Source: Heracleum sosnowskyi
Taxonomy: Eukaryota; Streptophyta; Magnoliopsida; Apiales; Apiaceae
DNA length: 64,000 nt
Assembly: GCA_030848705.1 (NCBI GenBank)
Contig: JAUIZM010000149.1
Span: forward strand, 1 to 64,000
Direction of reading: 5' to 3'
The number at the start of each line of letters is the position of its first letter. The stretch's first letter is position 1. Made by a program: the position numbers and the translations under genes. The notes under the pieces are model-generated. The model worked only from the letters and a program-made list of their open reading frames with translations, was not told the origin of the DNA and searched no databases. Below are positions 11,697 through 24,400 of this stretch, in pieces.

Positions 11697-14600
11697 TCAA
11701 TCACAATCCCCGTAGACTCTGTAACATTTAGGATGCAACATCCTCTTCATTTTTTGATGGGGAAACTCGATGATTGGATATGTTCCCCCAGCAGCTATAA
11801 TTTGATCCTCCAACTGCATATAACACGGAAGGATTCTTTTTAGAAAGAGAAGTAGGAAAACAAAATAACTGAGGCAAATAATATCAAATATGGACAATAC
11901 TATAAATGTTGCAATCCCAAAAACATGGAGTATATTTTAGTAAAAGCATATTGGTTCATAAGAAATTCATGAAATTGCAATACTATTAAAAGATTGAATA
12001 GGTATTTAACTTGATCAAAACTAGTAAGATTACAAATTCAAATATCTCAAAGTGATGCGTTGTATACAAGTACAAGAATTGATCATAGACTCTGAAAAGG
12101 ATGAAGACGTTGGCTCAAATTGCTAATTAATGGTCAACGAATAAAATCTATGCCGGAAAGTGATGTGTTGTATACAAGTACTCACCTGAACCAATGTCAT
12201 AAGCCTCCTTTTAGTGAGATAATAGTCATCTTTTAGAAGCTTTAGGCATCCCACACACCTGCAGCAGACACCTTTTAAGTTTCATCATTATGACCGAAGT
12301 AGGCTGCAATCACTAATGCAAACACCAAAACTAGTGGATGACACCAAGGAAACACTGTGCTTTGAACATTAATGTGTTTACAAACTCTTTTTTTTTAAAA
12401 ACCTCATGTATATATTAGAATCACAATCTTGTCCATTAATAAGACACTGATAAAGGTTCACGGTTTGGAGTTTTTAGAAACCTTATAGGAATCAAGTTCC
12501 TCATTTGGCCACTGCGTAGCTTTATTCCTGAATTACACTTAAGAACAACTAATGTGCATGGCAGCAAACAATTATGTGCAATTATGTTGTATAAACTCTA
12601 CATGTGTGTTTACAGAAGTCAGCTTCAGTACAAGCATGTTTTAAATTGCAAATCAGAAAGAACCAATATTGGTGTAAGTGGAAAAATTTACTGACCCTTC
12701 AAAGTTAGCAGCATGGTAGCAGGTTATGAATGCATCACAGGTGATGACCAATTTACGAAGACCGATGCTGTTATTCAAGAATAAATAAGATAGTCAAAAC
12801 CATACTAAATAACCAATAAACAAGATGATCCCTATAGTGTCAATATAAATGCTCAAAGGTTTTTACCAATTAATCACACACAAAGTTGGATACAAGACAG
12901 ACATGTTCCCAGCAAATGCAAAAGATAGTAACCAAAAAATAACATGAAACTTTGTAATAAAACAGTGCTACCTGGCATATTTAAACAGCAATGCAATTAC
13001 ATGAATAAAAACATCCTAACATCCTCAACAATCCCAGTATTTTGTTGGTAACTATTCTATGCTATTTACACAACATCGCGAAATGTTTTTCCAAGCATGG
13101 AATTCCCTTGTGGAATAAACCGCGAATAAATAAAAATACTCCAAGTAAAAAGACTTTGCACGTCAAAACCAAGTATAATAGACTCCTACACGAATATAAA
13201 GAAAGCATTCAACCAATTAAAAACACAGCTATATAGAAAGCATAATCTAAAATCATTATTTCCCACTCGGAAGTATCTCCAGTCTCCTAAACTGTAAGAA
13301 AGAAAATCTATGAAATCCCTCTGTATAAGCCCTATTGATACCTTTACTTGGTAATTCATATTTCTATCTTTTCAAACATTATGTAGCAAATATAGATAGC
13401 AAACAATCAAAATAGTCTAAAATGAATCGACTGTTGTCACACCACCTTTTTTCAGTCCACACTCACAAAAGTATAACGAGATAAAGCCTGCTGCTGCAGT
13501 CAGCAGTAGCTATTTCAGTCCGATTTATACACAGAAAATGTAACTCTTTATATATGGAAACACACACATTTTTCTGTATAAATGAACTTGAGACAGAATG
13601 TTATAAAACCGTAGGGACCTTCTTAGCAATTTCTTGGTTTTTCTTCAATCTCTTAAATTGTGACTAAAAGAAATTTATTAATCTTCGTTAATGAAAGATC
13701 TGCAGACAATGTTTCTCTGGACTCTGAAAATTTATATTTCTATACATACAAATTTTATCCAACTAAGATAGCGAGATAGATATATAAATGTTATATAAAT
13801 GTTAGCCATTATACTGAATTGAATCTATAATTATCCTATGTTGTTAAGGCCATAAACATACAAAATAAAACCTGCTGCTCCAACCAACATACCGACACAA
13901 CACGTAAACTGAAGAACGGATAAACCTACCAAATCAAACTGGTCAAAACAGTTCCCTAACTAGCTAATTTCGGTTTTGTATTTTCCTTGTATTTTCCTTG
14001 TTGAAAAAACCTACCAACATGCACGTTAACCTAGTAGTTAATATCCCTATATATATATCTCTTTCCTCAATCTCTCTCTCTCACACAAATAGCCCTCTCT
14101 CACTCACCTACAGGGACGAAACCAGATAAATAATTAGGAGGGGAACAAACACATAACATAGATATCAGAATATATTCTGGAAAGCTACACAAAATATCAC
14201 TGCATATACATGTTTTTAATCATTAAACGAGGCAAAAAAAGACCCTGTACATACATACATACTATTTTAACTGTAACCGATGCTTTTTCATCTTGTAAAA
14301 CACTTCAATGATAGAATCATTGTCAAATTTTTCAGCAACTTCCTTCTCAATGTAAGTAATCAAGTAATCCTGCAAAAAAACATCCTCCATTTTTTTCCGA
14401 AGTTTATTCTTAACGAAACTCATTGCAGAAAAAGTACGCTCTGCAGTAGCCGTCGAAACAGGTAATGTTAAAACCAAACGGATTAACCGATCCAGCAGAG
14501 GATATATGATAGATTTTTTTGTCTTAAACAAAAGCTGGCACAATTCGGAAATAGTTGACAAGGCCTGAAACTCAAAATGATTGCTAACATCAAGCCGCTT

Positions 14601-16318
14601 GTCATTTTCAGGAAAGTCATCTGGATAGTAGATACATGCTAATTTACAAATAGCTTCAACATCAAATGATCTAAAGCAGTCCGTTGGGTCCAAAACTGAA
14701 CTAAGAACAAGTAGTTCTACCATATTATTCGGAAATCTGTGATTCAATTCATTTAATTGTGAATCAATGGCTGCAATAAATATATCAATTCGAAAGTGAT
14801 GTTCAATAAAGTCACCCATCTCTTGCACAGAAACTTTATCAAGTCATGCTTTTCCTTTGCCTTCATTCTCTCTGTAAGATTCTTCCAGTTAGGGCATCGG
14901 GTCGTGGTGTGCATGGAAGTTGAGAGGCGATGGAGAATCGAGATTTTGGTGGTGAGTTAGATGAATATAGAAATAAATTTGTTCAATGTTTTCAAGTTTT
15001 TGCAGTCATCAATACACGAAAATTAAATTTACTTGTTGAAATGTCCTAGACTATGGATTGTTTTGGTGTTAATGTAATGCTCTAAGGGCGCTAACTATTG
15101 TTCAATAAGGACCATCCTTGAGATGGATACTTCTGTTGTGATGCTAAGTCAGTCTTCTTGTGTTTTGATTCTCTGGAGCTTAGAATAAGGTCAAAACCGA
15201 AAACCGAGCATTCCTGTAGTTATTTAGTGGCTAGATTGTTTCTTAAACCAACAAAACCATGGTCAGTTTTAGTTATAACGTCCTAAAAAGTGATCAATTT
15301 GGTTTACTTCCTCTGCACTACACATACACAAAACGAAATTACAATGTAATTATGTTTAGCATTCTTTTCACTTCCACCCCGGTATTTAACCACCAATATC
15401 TCATCAAGCTGTTGCAAATTTGAAACATGACCAATATGTTGAATTATCATCTAACATTATGTTTAAGTTGAGCAAAATAGAATTTTACCTCACGGAAGGC
15501 TTCCTGAAGGCGACGACAATTTTTTCAAGTTTCCGATAATCTACCTCCTGTTCCTGACTGTTTAACACAATTCAAACCTTAAGTAAAATTCAGATCAGTT
15601 CAAAACTAGTCCAAAATAAAAAAAAATTATCGATACAGGAAGATAGAACACAGACAGTAAAATGGTCATTTCATTTAACCACGTCTCCGCTTCTCCAAAG
15701 AACAAATCAGCAACTAATTTTAAAAATTCGGGTTCCTCTGGACTTTGCATCTTGTGGAAATCTATTAAGTCCTTACCGAAGATCCCCTATATTTTATATC
15801 AAGAAAACAACATTCCATTATACAAAATCCGTAATTTTGTGTTTGGTTGTGATGATTGGAATGGAATGGAATGGAATGAGATTTAAAGGGTAAAATAGTG
15901 GAATATTCACAACTTTCATTCTTCAACTCATTCCATTCTTAATCACCTACGTTATAATTCAAAAACCCCACTTTGAGATGAAATGTTTATTCCTTAACTC
16001 ATTCATTTTCTTCACAATTCTTATCATAACAATTTTGCATTATCTCATTTTTTATCAAATCTTCCCTCCAACTCTCATTACTTTTCATCCATTCCATTCC
16101 ATTCTATTCACCCCAACCAAACACAACATAAGGGTGCACAAATCAAGTGAAATTACAAACAATCCACATTAAAATTTACCTCATATCAGACCTTCTTGGA
16201 GTAAAATAAAAAATTATTAAAAAAAGATCAAAGAGTTGAAGATACTGACCTCGCGGTAAGAAGAGGAACAGAGATCTGCATGTTGTTGGAGCAACTGACT
16301 CACTGTCACTGTCTCCAT
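11697..16318 (-). CDS. Pseudo-HPt (AHP-like) phosphotransfer protein, copy C, complete
   Basis: Six exons on the minus strand: 16318-16250, 15786-15656, 15557-15489, 12767-12696, 12258-12186, 11813-11697. They sum to 531 nt, giving 176 residues. All splice sites are GT-AG and phases equal those of copies A and B. Recognisable HPt pieces include FLKLVADLFFGEAETWLNEM (helix 2), SIGLRKLVITCDAF (helix after the active site), LKLLKDDYYLTKRRL (last helices) and EDQIIAAGGTYP (C-terminal motif). The active-site helix reads VVAFRKPSVSIG where canonical proteins have VHQLKGSSSSIG, so the phosphorylated His is Val and the following Lys-Gly is Arg-Lys. The C-terminus extends about 22 residues past the usual end (basic, KMKRMLHPK). 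Intron 3 (2.7 kb) contains a hAT remnant and intron 1 a Harbinger-like MITE. The frame is intact, so it could be expressed. Confidence 0.78.
12778..14110. other. Intron 3 of gene C, left part
   Basis: Intronic sequence between exon 4 and the hAT remnant. AT-rich, with a pyrimidine-rich CT run at 14060-14110. No open frame or repeat I can name. Confidence 0.5.
14111..14880 (-). pseudogene. hAT transposase remnant (C-terminal dimerisation domain) in intron 3 of gene C
   Basis: An open frame on the minus strand (14826-14262, 188 codons from a GTG) ends with the hAT C-terminal dimerisation signature, LTLPVSTATAERTFSAMSF followed by KNKLRKKMEDVFLQDYL, as in plant zinc-finger MYM/TTF-type hAT proteins. 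Coding resemblance continues upstream to about 14880 in another frame after a stop, so the gene is 5'-truncated and frameshifted. At 14111 the sequence CAGGGACGAAACCAG resembles the CAGGGGCGGA-type terminus of such elements. The other terminus was not found. Confidence 0.75.
15835..16128. mobile_element. Harbinger-like MITE in intron 1 of gene C
   Basis: Ends TTTTGTGTTTGGTTG and CAACCAAACACAACA are inverted repeats carrying GGAATGGAATGG runs just inside, flanked by TAA at 15832-15834 and 16129-16131. A TWA target duplication suggests PIF/Harbinger. 294 bp, non-coding. Confidence 0.65.
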
Positions 16319-16371
16319 GGGCCCTCTGTTCCAAACGAGAGATTGCCTCGGTATTTCAGCTAGATTTTTTA

Positions 16372-16382
16372 CCCTTTATATA
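16372..16382 (-). promoter_or_regulatory. TATA box of gene C
   Basis: TATATAAAGGG on the minus strand, about 54-64 nt upstream of the ATG at 16318, giving a predicted short 5' leader of roughly 25-30 nt. Upstream to 16560 I see nothing else distinctive. Confidence 0.5.
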
Positions 16383-16561
16383 TGTTGCTGTCAGTAAAGA
16401 TCCTCGTATCCATCCATTTAAGGCAAATTTCGGTCGTGGCCCTATGACCCAGCTGAGAAAAAAATTGTCCCTAAATATTAATTATATTTTTTATTTTAAA
16501 ATAATTTTGGTACGTTTTTAAAATAATATACACGCAAAAAAATTGGAATCCTGTTCATGTA

Positions 16562-17379
16562 CACTATTTTTAAGCACACATTTTTAAGCTTACTAACCAT
16601 GTATTCAGAATTAATTTTTTTTTAATTCTCTTTTTATGAATAAAAGTATTTGTTTAATATTTATATATACAAAAAGAAAATTTAAAAATGATTAATTCTA
16701 ACTAATTGGTCGAAAAGCATAAAATGTGTGCCAAAAGGTCAAACTATAATTATTTGAAAACAAAGGTAGTATAAGGTTGGATTCATGAATTGAATTAAGT
16801 TGGAATGGGATTTGAGCTATCATTCTTCATATCATATTTTTAATATTTTTTTTATTTTAAAATATTTTTTAGCCACCTAATAAATCAAAATTTTATACAA
16901 AAAAATTGTTTAAAACCCATTTTTTATTGTTAGTTATTTAAAATATAAATATTATTATTTTATTTTTTAATTTAATTAATAAATCATTTTTTGTCAACAC
17001 ATTGTGGGTAAATATAAATAATAAATTAAAGTTAAGTTCCTATACAATTTATAAACAAAAAAATTATATAAAATTTGTGGATGGACAAATTTTAGGTTGA
17101 TCAACATATTATTAATTTGTCTTTTTAAATTTTATTATCTTTATTTTTTAATAAGTAGTATTAAATAAAATTTATAACTCTTTTAAGAGAAAAAAATATC
17201 AATTTTAAGATATGTATATTGAGATGATTTCTAAAAAAAATATATGTATACTGATATTGTTTTTGATTTTATAAATAAAAATGATATAACAAAATTTGAT
17301 TTGATACTTCGTAACAGTAACTTACCTCCCCAGAGTATGGGTTTGAAGTATGAGTTTAGGATTAAAAGTATCAACTACA
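16562..17379. repeat. Direct repeat copy 1 (continues at 22735-22879 after the LINE)
   Basis: About 960 bp of AT-rich sequence from CACTATTTTTAAGCACACAT to TTATAATCCTTGAACCATGTT is repeated at 23271-24241. Copy 1 is split by the LINE. The unit encodes nothing I recognise. Confidence 0.8.
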
Positions 17380-17469
17380 GTGCACTTGTGTTTCTCTCCA
17401 TTATTTGTAAGAGCTTTTGTGTCTTTCTCTCCTTGACTATCTTGTTATTGTGAGAGGCTCTTAGCAGCA

Positions 17470-18639
17470 ATGGAATCTGTTAATTTGGATGATCAAATGG
17501 CAAGTCTGGATATTAATGGCGAGGAGAATGAAGAATTAATCATAGAGGTGGAAGTCGATGAAGGTGAGAATCGTTTTGAGCTATGCTTAGTAGGGAGATT
17601 CTTGACGGAGAAGAATCTTAATGAGAGAGCTATGAAATCGAAGATGGCGGACCTATGGAAACCAGCAATGGGGATTAACATTAAGTCGCTCTCTTCAGGA
17701 TTGTTTCTTTTTCAATTTTATCATAAAGACGATATGAAATGGATGCAAGCAAATGGTCCATGGTTTTTTGATAATGCAACTCTGGTAACTAGTTCTATTC
17801 CAGCAGGTGGTGATCCTTTGAAAGTTCCATTAAATGAGGTGGAATTCTGGGTTCAGATCTATGATCTACCAAGTGGTTACATGGCTGAATCGGTGGGAAA
17901 GCAGTTGGGGAATTTTTTCGGTAAGTTTGTTGTTTATGATGCTAGTAACAATATGAGTATCTGAAGAGAGTACATGAGGTTACGCATCAAGGTGGATGTC
18001 CGTAGTCCACTTAAGAGGAAGAAAAAGATTACTAAGAAGGATAAGTCAGAGTTTATCGTGAATTGTAAGTATGAAAAGTTGGAGGATTTTTGTTTTGTAT
18101 GTGGTTTGCTTACACATACAGAACGTTTCTGTAAAAAAAAGATGAATGAAGCAGTTGATGGAGGTATGAGGGATTGGGGGGCATGGCTGAGGACTCCGTC
18201 GCGAAGGCAGGCGGTGCAAAACCATAGCAAGTGGCTGAGAGACGAGAAAGACGGGAACTGGGGCGAGAAAGTAGGAAAAGAGAATAATCAGGGATTTGAT
18301 AATCAAGTAGTTGCTACAAATGAGGGATTCAACAAACAGAAAGATAATGCTGGCAGTAAGGTGGCGAATTCTAAGGGAGTTACGTATATCTCTGGGGAGG
18401 ATAATATATTGGTGGGGGTTAATAGCCTACAAAATGGGCTTAGGCCTAATGAAGAGGAATTAGATGGGCTAGCACTGGAGGAAAGGAAACGTAAGAGAAT
18501 TGGACCTAATGATATTATGGAAATTGACAGAGTTAGTTCTGGGATAAACACAGAATCTGAGCTTTCTGGTACTGATTGTTCAGATTCTTCAAAATCTTTT
18601 TTGGCTAAGCTTGCTCAGCAAGCTAGCCAGACACAATGA
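17470..18639 (+). pseudogene. LINE ORF1: DUF4283 plus CCHC zinc knuckle, one in-frame stop
   Basis: RNA-binding partner of the LINE reverse transcriptase. The N-terminal acidic segment is followed by a DUF4283 domain (about residues 35-160; NGPWFFDNATLV, EFWVQIYDLP), a basic stretch (SPLKRKKKI) and a zinc knuckle, CFVCGLLTHTERFC (C-x2-C-x4-H-x4-C). The stop TGA at 17962-17964 interrupts the frame between DUF4283 and the knuckle, and the same frame reopens at once. The frame ends at TGA 18637-18639, overlapping the ORF2 start in ATGA. Confidence 0.88.
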
Positions 18640-21600
18640 ATTGCTTAGCTTGGAACTGTCGAGGGTTGGGGAACTCTCGTACAGTTCGTTCTCTTACCGA
18701 TCTAGTTAAAGATCGTAAACCTGATGTGCTTTTTCTGAGTGAAACTATTTCTGTGGCTAATAGGATTGATAATCTTCGAGTTAAATTAGGTTTTGATAAT
18801 TGCTTTTCAGTTGATAAAGTAGGGAGAAGTGGAGGTCTAGCAGTGTTTTGGAAGAGTATTGCAGGGTGTAGGATTCACAACTATTCTCAAAACCATATAG
18901 ACTTGGTTTTTAGCGAGAATAATATTGACAAATGGAGACTTACTCTTTATTATGGTTTCCCGGAGAGAGAGAGACGCAAGGAGGCCTGGATAATGATTCT
19001 GAGGTTGTCTTCGTTGTTGAGTCTCCCTTGGTGCATTATAGGGGACTTCAACGACATGTTGTATGCATCGGATAAACGAGGGATTCATCCTCATCCGAGA
19101 GCTTTATTGGATGGTTTTGACAAGGTAATTGAAGATTGCTTATTATCTGAGGTAGATCTTTCTGGGGGTGAGTTCACGTGGGAGAAGAGCCGTGGATCGT
19201 CGAATTGGGTCCAGGAACGTCTTGACCGAGATTTTGGGTCTAATGACTGGTGGCTCATGTTTCCTTTGTGTAAGTTATCTCTTGTTACTACTTCTGTGTC
19301 TGATCACGATGCAATTTTCCTTAATTTTGTGGAGGTGGCTATTTCTAAAAGGGATTTTCGTTTCAAGTTTGAGAATACTTGGTTGAAAGAGCCGAGTTTT
19401 GTGAAGGAAGTAATTGGTTTCTGGGAGAATATCCCTGCATCCCATTTGCTGTTAAAGTTGATGGCTGTGTCTCGGTTTATGGCTAAATGGGGAAAGGTTT
19501 TTTTCAATAAATTCAAGGAAAAGGTGAGAATTCAGAAGCAAGTTTTGGATACTTTGAGGTCTAAGGTAGATGAAGAGAGTGTTAAACAATTTGTTGTTGA
19601 GAAAGAGAAGTTAAACGAGATTTTGTTGCATGAGGAGGTCTAGTGGAAGCAGAGGGCAAAACTGTTCTGGCTTAAAGAAGGGGATGAAAATACTAAGTTT
19701 TTCCACGCACATGCTTCTATGAGGAGGAAGAAAAATCATATTAGTTTTTTGATGTCGGATCAGGGTTACAAGATGGAGTATGATGTTGATAAATGTGAAG
19801 TGGTTCGGGAATATTTCAGCAAAATCTTTACAGCTGATAATCATGTGCAGGTAACTACTGAGGATGTAAGTCCTCGATTAATTTCGGAGAGTCAGAACCA
19901 GGAGCTAATGGCGACTATGAGTTTCGAGGAATTCACTGAAGCAGTGCATCAAATGCATCCAGATAAAGCTAGTGGTCCAGACGGTTTGAACCCGGCGTTC
20001 TTTCAAAATTTCTGGAAGGTCCTGGGTGGTGAGGTTTTCGAATGCTGTAATAATTGGCTGCGAGGTACTTCGTTTCCAGCTGATTTGAATCATACCACAG
20101 TAGTTCTAATTCCTAAGAAAGACGGCGCCTGTCATATGAAGGATTTTCGTCCCATAGCGCTGTGCAATATTTTGTATAAGATTATTGCGAAGGTTCTGGC
20201 TAATAGACTTAAAAGAGTTCTCCCAGACATTATTTCGGAGAACCAATCAGCTTTTGTTCCTCAACGCAGTATCCATGATAATGTGATTGTTGCTTTTGAA
20301 GTAATACATCACATGAAAAGAGGTAGAGGTGGTAAAGAAGGTGAAGTTGTGCTCAAGTTGGATATTAGTAAGGCATATGATAAAGTCAGTTGGAGTTATT
20401 TGAGGAATAGAATGCAATCGTTGGGCTTCTGTGAAGGGTGGATAAATTGGATTATGAGATGTGTGTCTACTGTTTCATATGATATTAATTTCAATGGTAT
20501 GAATGTGGGTCCTATCTATCCTTCGCGAGGACTTCGACAGGGGGACCCCCTATCGCCATACCTCTTCTTGTTCTGTGTTGAGGGTCTTTCGAATTTACTA
20601 GATAAAGCAAGTGAAGAAGGAAAAATTCATGGTTGTAAGGTGGCGTCGAATGCTCCTGAAATTTCCCACCTGCTTTTTGCAGATGACTCTTTTCTATTTT
20701 TCAAGGCTAATATGGAAGAAGCAGGCTGTATCAGAGACATTCTGAGGAAGTATGCAAACATGTCGGGGCAGGATATTAATTATCTGAAGTCAGGCATCAT
20801 GTTTAGCTCGAACGTGAGAATGGATAAACAGGTTCAGATCACTGAGTTTTTGAATGTGCGTAATGATATCACGCAGAGTCACTATTTGGGTCTGCCATCT
20901 CTTGTTGGTAGATCGAAAAAAGAGTGTTTGCCTATGTCCGTGATAAGATTATCAAACGCATTCAATGTTGGAACACTAAGCCTTTGTCCAGAGCAGGGAA
21001 GTCTGTCTTGATTCGTAATGTGGCTCAATCTATTCCGGCGTACAGCATGTCGTGTTTCTTATTGCCCAGAACTCTAATCCAAGAGATAGAGAGGCTTCTT
21101 AATGGTTATTGGTGGAATTCGGGATCTTCTCAAAGCAAGGGGTTGAATTGGGTGTCGTGGGAGGGAATGAGTGCTTCTAAAAGTAGAGGGGGTATGGTAT
21201 TTAAAGATTTATATGGTTTCAATATTGCTTTACTAGGTAAACAAGTATGGAAATGTATTTCTCAACCTAATCTGTTGGTTGCTAGAATCTTGAAAGCTAG
21301 ATACTTTCCAGGAGTGGATATTTTAAAAGCAGTTAAAGGTCAAGGTACCAGCTTTATTTGGCAAGGTCTGTGGCAAGCGAAGGAGGTTCTTAATAAGGGT
21401 TTTAGATGGGTTGTGGGGGATGGGTCGAAGGTGGTGGCTATTAAAGACCCTTGGTTAGCTTTGAAGAAGGACTATCAAGTCGAAGAGAGCGAGAGATATA
21501 CAGGAAGGAGTGAGTTGGTAGAATCGTTATTCTATCCAGGAACAAAGTTTTGGGATACTAATAAAATTAGTATGTTGTTTGAAGATGCAGATGCTAAAGC

Positions 21601-22702
21601 TATTCAGGCGACTTATGTGCCTCAACATTCTGTTGATGATCGAATAGTATGGTCCGTCTCCATGGATGGTATGTATACTGTTAAGACGGGTTACCAATTC
21701 TGGCGTAATCAATTTGTTTCTTCTCCTGTATGTACTCAATCTAAAGGTTGGAATAGGCTATGGAGGATTGCTATTTCTCAGAAGGTTAAAGTCTTTCTAT
21801 GGAGGTTTTGTCGGGACAATGTACCTGTTAGGAACAAACTTCGGCATAGAGGAGTTCCTGTAACTATTATTTGCCCCATGTGTAATATTGATGTAGAGCA
21901 TTTGCTGCATGCTTTTTTCGAGTGTGAGTTTGCCCAGACTTGCTGGCAGGCTGCAGGAGTTGTTCATGATATGTCGAAGGTTTATTATGCTCCTGACTGG
22001 CTGCTTAAACAATTTGAGTTGGCATCTCAGGAAGAATTGATTACAGTGGCAACAGTCTTATGGGCTATATGGTTCTGGCGTAACAAAAGGGTTTGGGACG
22101 AGAAGACGATTACTGGTCAGTTGGTTGTGGATCAAAGTAGAGCTTTCATTGAGTCTTGGAGGCAAGCTAGGAAGGTGGTTTGTACTGATGCTGAAAGGAA
22201 TGTGTCCGAAAGGAGAAAGTGGTGCTCCCCTCCTCCAGGTAAATACAAATTAAATGTTGATGCTGCTTTTGTCCATAATGCTGAGAAGTTTACGGTTGGT
22301 ATGGTTCTTAGAGACGATCTTGGATCTTTTGTTGAAGCAAAGGTTTTGGCTTTACCGTGTCCAAGTACGGTGTTGGAAGCTGAAAGCATAGGCATAAGAG
22401 AAGCTCTTACTTGGGTAGATAATATGGGGATTACTGATGTTGTTTTCGAGTCTGATTCTCTTCTTTCTGTTCAAGGTATTCAAGGGAGTAAGAACTACTT
22501 ACTGGAAGTGGGCCATGTTATGGATCAGTGTAAGCAGCACTTGAGGATTCAGCCTAGTTGGGTGTTAGATTTTGTTCGTAAGCAAGCTAATAGGGTGGCT
22601 CACTTGTTAGCCAAAATTCCATGTTCTGTTAATTGCTTTCTAATTGTTACGTCTCCTCCTCAGAATGTGTTGGAGGCTCTATTGTATGATCTTTCTGATT
22701 GA
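18636..22702 (+). pseudogene. LINE ORF2: endonuclease, reverse transcriptase, zf-RVT, RNase H; one stop and one frameshift
   Basis: An N-terminal APE-type endonuclease (18636-19320; WNCRGLG, LSET, GDFND and VSDHDA active-site blocks) is followed by a linker, a reverse transcriptase (19900-20790; KASGPDGLNPAFF, RQGDPLSPYLF, LLFADDSFLF), a zf-RVT domain (CPMCNIDVEHLLHAFFEC) and a C-terminal plant-type RNase H (LNVDAAFV, EAESIGIREAL, FESDS, ANRVAHLLAK). TAG at 19641-19643 interrupts the frame between endonuclease and reverse transcriptase. A frameshift near 20912-20922, beside a run of A, moves the rest into another frame. Otherwise the copy is complete. Confidence 0.92.
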
Positions 22703-22879
22703 ATGAAATTGGTTTGTTTCAAAAAAAAAAAAAAGTATCAACTACAAATCATATATGAAATATAATAAAAAGACACCGGGGGAGTATCCTTTTATTTTAC
22801 TAGTACTAAATAATTTCTGAAGGTTTCGGTTTTACCCTTTCACTTGTTCATGTAAATATTATAATCCTTGAACCATGTT

Positions 22880-23270
22880 CATCGTACAGTGGGCCTGTTG
22901 CTTATGAGGGTGTTATGAGGGGTGTTTTTGTACTCAGCTTATTTATTTGATAACTTATAACTTATAAATTGATAAGTTGAATGTAAAAATCACCAACATT
23001 TTACTTAACTTATCAACTTATTCTTTGATTTCTTTATTTTTCTAATATTTTATATTTTTACATTTGTGTTTTTAAATATTTTTTTAATTTAAAATACAAG
23101 TGTTGAAATCATTCTATTTAAAAATTATTTTTTCAAATTTAATTTAGCAAATTCTTCAGTAACTTATAAATAAATTTATCCAAACACCCGTATAACTTAT
23201 AAGAATTCATCAACTGCACTTACTTATTTTAAGCTATAAGTCAACTTTTTTGTGATTCCCCAAACACGCA
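22880..23270. repeat. AT-rich MITE-like spacer between the two direct-repeat copies
   Basis: Contains imperfectly inverted ends (GTGTTTTTGTACTCAGCTTA near 22922; TAAGCTATAAGTCAAC...CCAAACAC near 23230-23266) with ACTTATAACTTATAA motifs, suggestive of a decayed MITE. No target duplication resolved and no gene. Confidence 0.35.
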
Positions 23271-24241
23271 CACTATTTTTAAGCACACATTTTTAAGCCT
23301 ACTATTCATGTATTTAGAATTAAATTTTTTTTTCAAAAAAAAAAAAAAGAATTAATTTTTTTTAATTCTCTTTTTGGTATTTGTTTTATATTTGGATACA
23401 CGGAAAGAAAATTTGAAAAAAAATAATTTTAACTAATTGATCAAAATGCATAAAAATACGTGCCAAAAAGTCAAACGTAAATTATTTGAAAACAAAGGTA
23501 GTATAAGTTTGGATTCATGAATCGAATTAAGTTGGAACGGGATTGAGCTGTCATTCCTGATATCATATTTTTTATATTTATTTATTTTAAAATTTAGATA
23601 TTATTATTTTATTTTTAATTTAATTAATAAATCATTTTTTGTCAACACATTGTGGGTAAATATATATAATAAATTAAAGTTAAGTTCCTATACAATTTAC
23701 AAACAAATTTTTTTTATAAAATTTGTGACGGGACAAATTTTAGGTTCGACCAACATATTATTAATTTGTTTTTTTAAAATTTATTATCTTTATTTTTTAA
23801 TAATTAGTAGTATTAAATAAAAATAATTACAACTCTTTTAAGAGAAAAAAACATCATTTTTAAGATACGTATATTGAGATGATTTCTAGAAAAAAGATAT
23901 GTATACTGATATTGTTTTTGATTTTATAAATAAAAATGATAACAAAATTTGATTTGATACCTAGACGGCTAGACTCACCTCCCTAAAGATGTGTGAAATG
24001 ATGGGTTTGAAGTATGGGTTTAGGATTAAAAGTATCAACTAAAAATCATATATGGATTAGAAATGAACAAAACTCTTATCTTATATTGTTTGACTAATAT
24101 TTTTTAAGATACTTAATTTTTTCAAAAAAGATAATATACACTGAGGGAGTATCTTTTTATTTTAGTACTAAATAATTTCTGAAGGTTTCAGTTTTACCCT
24201 TTCACTTGTTCATGCAAATGTTATAATCCTTGAACCATGTT
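23271..24241. repeat. Direct repeat copy 2, LINE-free
   Basis: Sister of 16562-17379 plus 22735-22879. It gives the pre-insertion sequence for the LINE (GGATTAAAAGTATCAACTAAAAATC at 24023-24047). It differs by point changes and small indels, including about 80 bp at 24060-24140 absent from copy 1. Confidence 0.8.
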
Positions 24242-24261
24242 GTGTGGAAATATTATAACCA

Positions 24262-24400
24262 GAAGACTCTAATCCTGTCGGAAGGGGCTAGCATAACAAC
24301 CCACCACAATGACTCCTACTTAAAACTGAGAGTCACACCGAAATCAAACCTATGATCTGGGGTGGTAACCGGCCTCAACCAGAGCTACCTGAAGTGGATC
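24262..24400 (-). mobile_element. tRNA-derived SINE candidate
   Basis: On the minus strand a box A-like TAGCTCTGGTTGAGG (24387-24373) is followed about 23 bp later by a box B-like GGTTTGATTTC (24350-24340), the arrangement of an RNA polymerase III internal promoter. The body runs on into unassigned sequence without an identified tail. It could be a decayed tRNA pseudogene instead. Confidence 0.4.

Larger units (their letters stand above)
17380..22734 (+). mobile_element. Full-length L1-type LINE with target-site duplication
   Basis: About 5.35 kb. The left flank ends AAAAGTATCAACTACA (17364-17379) and the same 16 bases follow the A-tail (22731-22746), a clear target duplication. The empty site is visible in the sister repeat near 24030-24045. 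The order is a 90-nt 5' leader, ORF1 (17470), ORF2 (18636), an 18-nt 3' UTR and an A-tail. Three lesions (one stop in ORF1, one stop and one frameshift in ORF2) disable an otherwise complete copy. Confidence 0.92.

Noticed and set aside
18837..19094. Short minus-strand open frames across the LINE
   Set aside because: Antisense shadows of ORF1/ORF2, whose domains are clear on the plus strand.
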